Shown here in pieces: positions 4,294 to 5,119 of a stretch of 5,119 nt of DNA. The stretch is from contig DLXM01000257.1 of assembly GCA_003448835.1 (NCBI GenBank), positions 1 to 5,119 on the forward strand. Direction: 5' to 3'. Position 1 is the first letter of the stretch, and every line of letters begins with the position of its first letter. The notes beneath the pieces are model-generated. The model worked only from the letters and a program-made list of their open reading frames with translations. It ran no database searches and was not told the origin of the DNA. The stretch is from Bacteroidota bacterium. GTDB lineage: Bacteria; Bacteroidota; Rhodothermia; Balneolales; HLUCCA01. Position numbers and translations under genes: made by a program.

Positions 4294-5119
4294 ATGTATA
4301 GAGAATCACCAATTGCAATTACTAAGGATGAGTTCAAAAAAATTGGCTATCAATTAATCGATACCATATCTGATTTCATTGACACAATCGATGAAAAACC
4401 TGTTACCACAGGAGAAACACCACAGCAAATACAAACTGTTTTAGGTAATGCGTCATTGCCTGAAAATGGTACTTCGGTTTCAGAATTGGTTTTGAAGACT
4501 ACAGATTTATTATTCAACCATTCTTTACTCAACGGACACCCAAAATTTTTTGGGTACATCACTTCATCTCCAGCACCAATTGGAGCATTGGCAGACCTAT
4601 TAGGCGCTGCTGTCAATCCCAATGTAGGTGCTAATATTTTAAGTCCGATGGCCACAGCTATTGAAAAGCAGACAGTGAAATGGCTGGCTGAATTTATAGG
4701 AATTCCATCTACTTGCGGGGGAATATTAGTAAGTGGTGGCAACATGGCAAATTTTACTGCTTTCTTAGCCGCAAGAACTGCCAAAGCCCCAAAAAGCCTG
4801 AAGGAAGACGGGTTATTAAATACACATAGTGAAATGGTTTTGTATTGCTCAAAAGCAACTCACACCTGGATTGAGAAGGCGGCGGTTTTATTTGGTCATG
4901 GTACAAAAGCAATTAGATGGATACCTACCGACGTAAAAAATAAAATGAATACGGAAATATTATCACAAACAATTAAGGACGATTTACAGAATGGGAAAAA
5001 ACCTTTTCTAGTAATTGGCAATGCAGGTGATGTTAGCTCAGGCGTAGTAGATAACCTATCGGAAATAGCTGCCATTTGTAAAGCGCAAGATTTATGGTTT
5101 CATATTGACGGAGCTTATG
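4294..5119 (+). CDS. PLP-dependent group II (aromatic-L-amino-acid type) decarboxylase, 3' truncated by window edge
   Basis: The first 275 residues of an expected 450-480 are present. The family is clear from HPKFFGYITSSPAP (82-95), the NPNVGANILSPMATAIEKQTVKWL block (108-131), the phosphate-binding SGGNMANF (147-154), KATHTW with the ring-stacking His190 (187-192), and HIDGAY (270-275), whose Asp272 pairs with the PLP pyridine nitrogen. The catalytic lysine lies beyond the window. Such enzymes remove the carboxyl group from amino acids (aromatic, tyrosine, glutamate or diaminobutyrate types) in the cytosol; the substrate cannot be fixed from this half. The loop usually reading G-T-A-G-T-T/V-x-x-G-A-x-D-P is here GNAGDVSSGVVDNL (242-255), with Asp246 where Thr is common, suggesting a divergent subgroup. 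ATG 4294 is the best start. The 80 bp to the PaiB-like gene leaves open one transcript or two. Confidence 0.88.
   Translation, partial: MYRESPIAITKDEFKKIGYQLIDTISDFIDTIDEKPVTTGETPQQIQTVLGNASLPENGTSVSELVLKTTDLLFNHSLLNGHPKFFGYITSSPAPIGALADLLGAAVNPNVGANILSPMATAIEKQTVKWLAEFIGIPSTCGGILVSGGNMANFTAFLAARTAKAPKSLKEDGLLNTHSEMVLYCSKATHTWIEKAAVLFGHGTKAIRWIPTDVKNKMNTEILSQTIKDDLQNGKKPFLVIGNAGDVSSGVVDNLSEIAAICKAQDLWFHIDGAY

Noticed and set aside
4214..4357. Frame staying open past the PaiB stop codon, hinting at readthrough or a disrupted longer gene
   Set aside because: The PaiB protein already has full family length, and the downstream translation has no resemblance to a continuing domain while overlapping the decarboxylase start in another frame.
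4350..4784. Reverse-strand open frame of 144 codons in the decarboxylase region
   Set aside because: The + strand frame here encodes unmistakable PLP-decarboxylase motifs, and the antisense product has no family features.

Overview
The window is AT-rich DNA, most probably from a member of the Bacteroidota. The evidence is the type of genes: a roughly 190-residue Crp/Fnr regulator ending in the IPQYHIASFIGVTP-x-QLSRIR signature common in that phylum, DltE-like SDR, VTT-domain, FMN_bind_2 and group II PLP decarboxylase proteins, and start sites that mostly lack a clear Shine-Dalgarno sequence. This placement rests on protein character, not on a database search. All supported genes lie on the + strand.

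Layout: (1) bases 1-107 are the C-terminal end of an SLC13/DASS-type anion permease. (2) A Crp/Fnr-family regulator follows (156-734, GTG start). (3) A short intergenic region carries a perfect 16-bp palindrome (744-759). It precedes a short-chain dehydrogenase/reductase (818-1564) that is translationally coupled to a VTT/TVP38-type membrane protein (best start TTG 1561, ending 2229). (4) A 207-bp non-coding stretch (2230-2436) holds an 18-bp near-palindrome. It leads into an unlisted 41-codon membrane peptide gene (2437-2562) that overlaps by one base (TAATG) a membrane-anchored alpha/beta hydrolase (2562-3320). (5) A 224-bp gap with two small hairpins precedes a PaiB-type FMN-binding protein (3545-4213). 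(6) After 80 bp begins a PLP-dependent group II decarboxylase that runs off the right edge (4294 to beyond 5119).

Two coupled pairs stand out: SDR + VTT protein, and small membrane peptide + alpha/beta hydrolase. The regulator next to a palindrome in front of the SDR suggests, without proving, local control of the SDR-VTT pair. The PaiB-like protein beside an amine-forming decarboxylase is a plausible amine-metabolism context, because PaiB belongs to the pai (polyamine-related) operon in Bacillus. I see no mobile element, CRISPR array, tRNA or rRNA. Nothing here is clearly a new defence or biosynthetic system. The best leads are the small coupled membrane peptide and the two palindromes.
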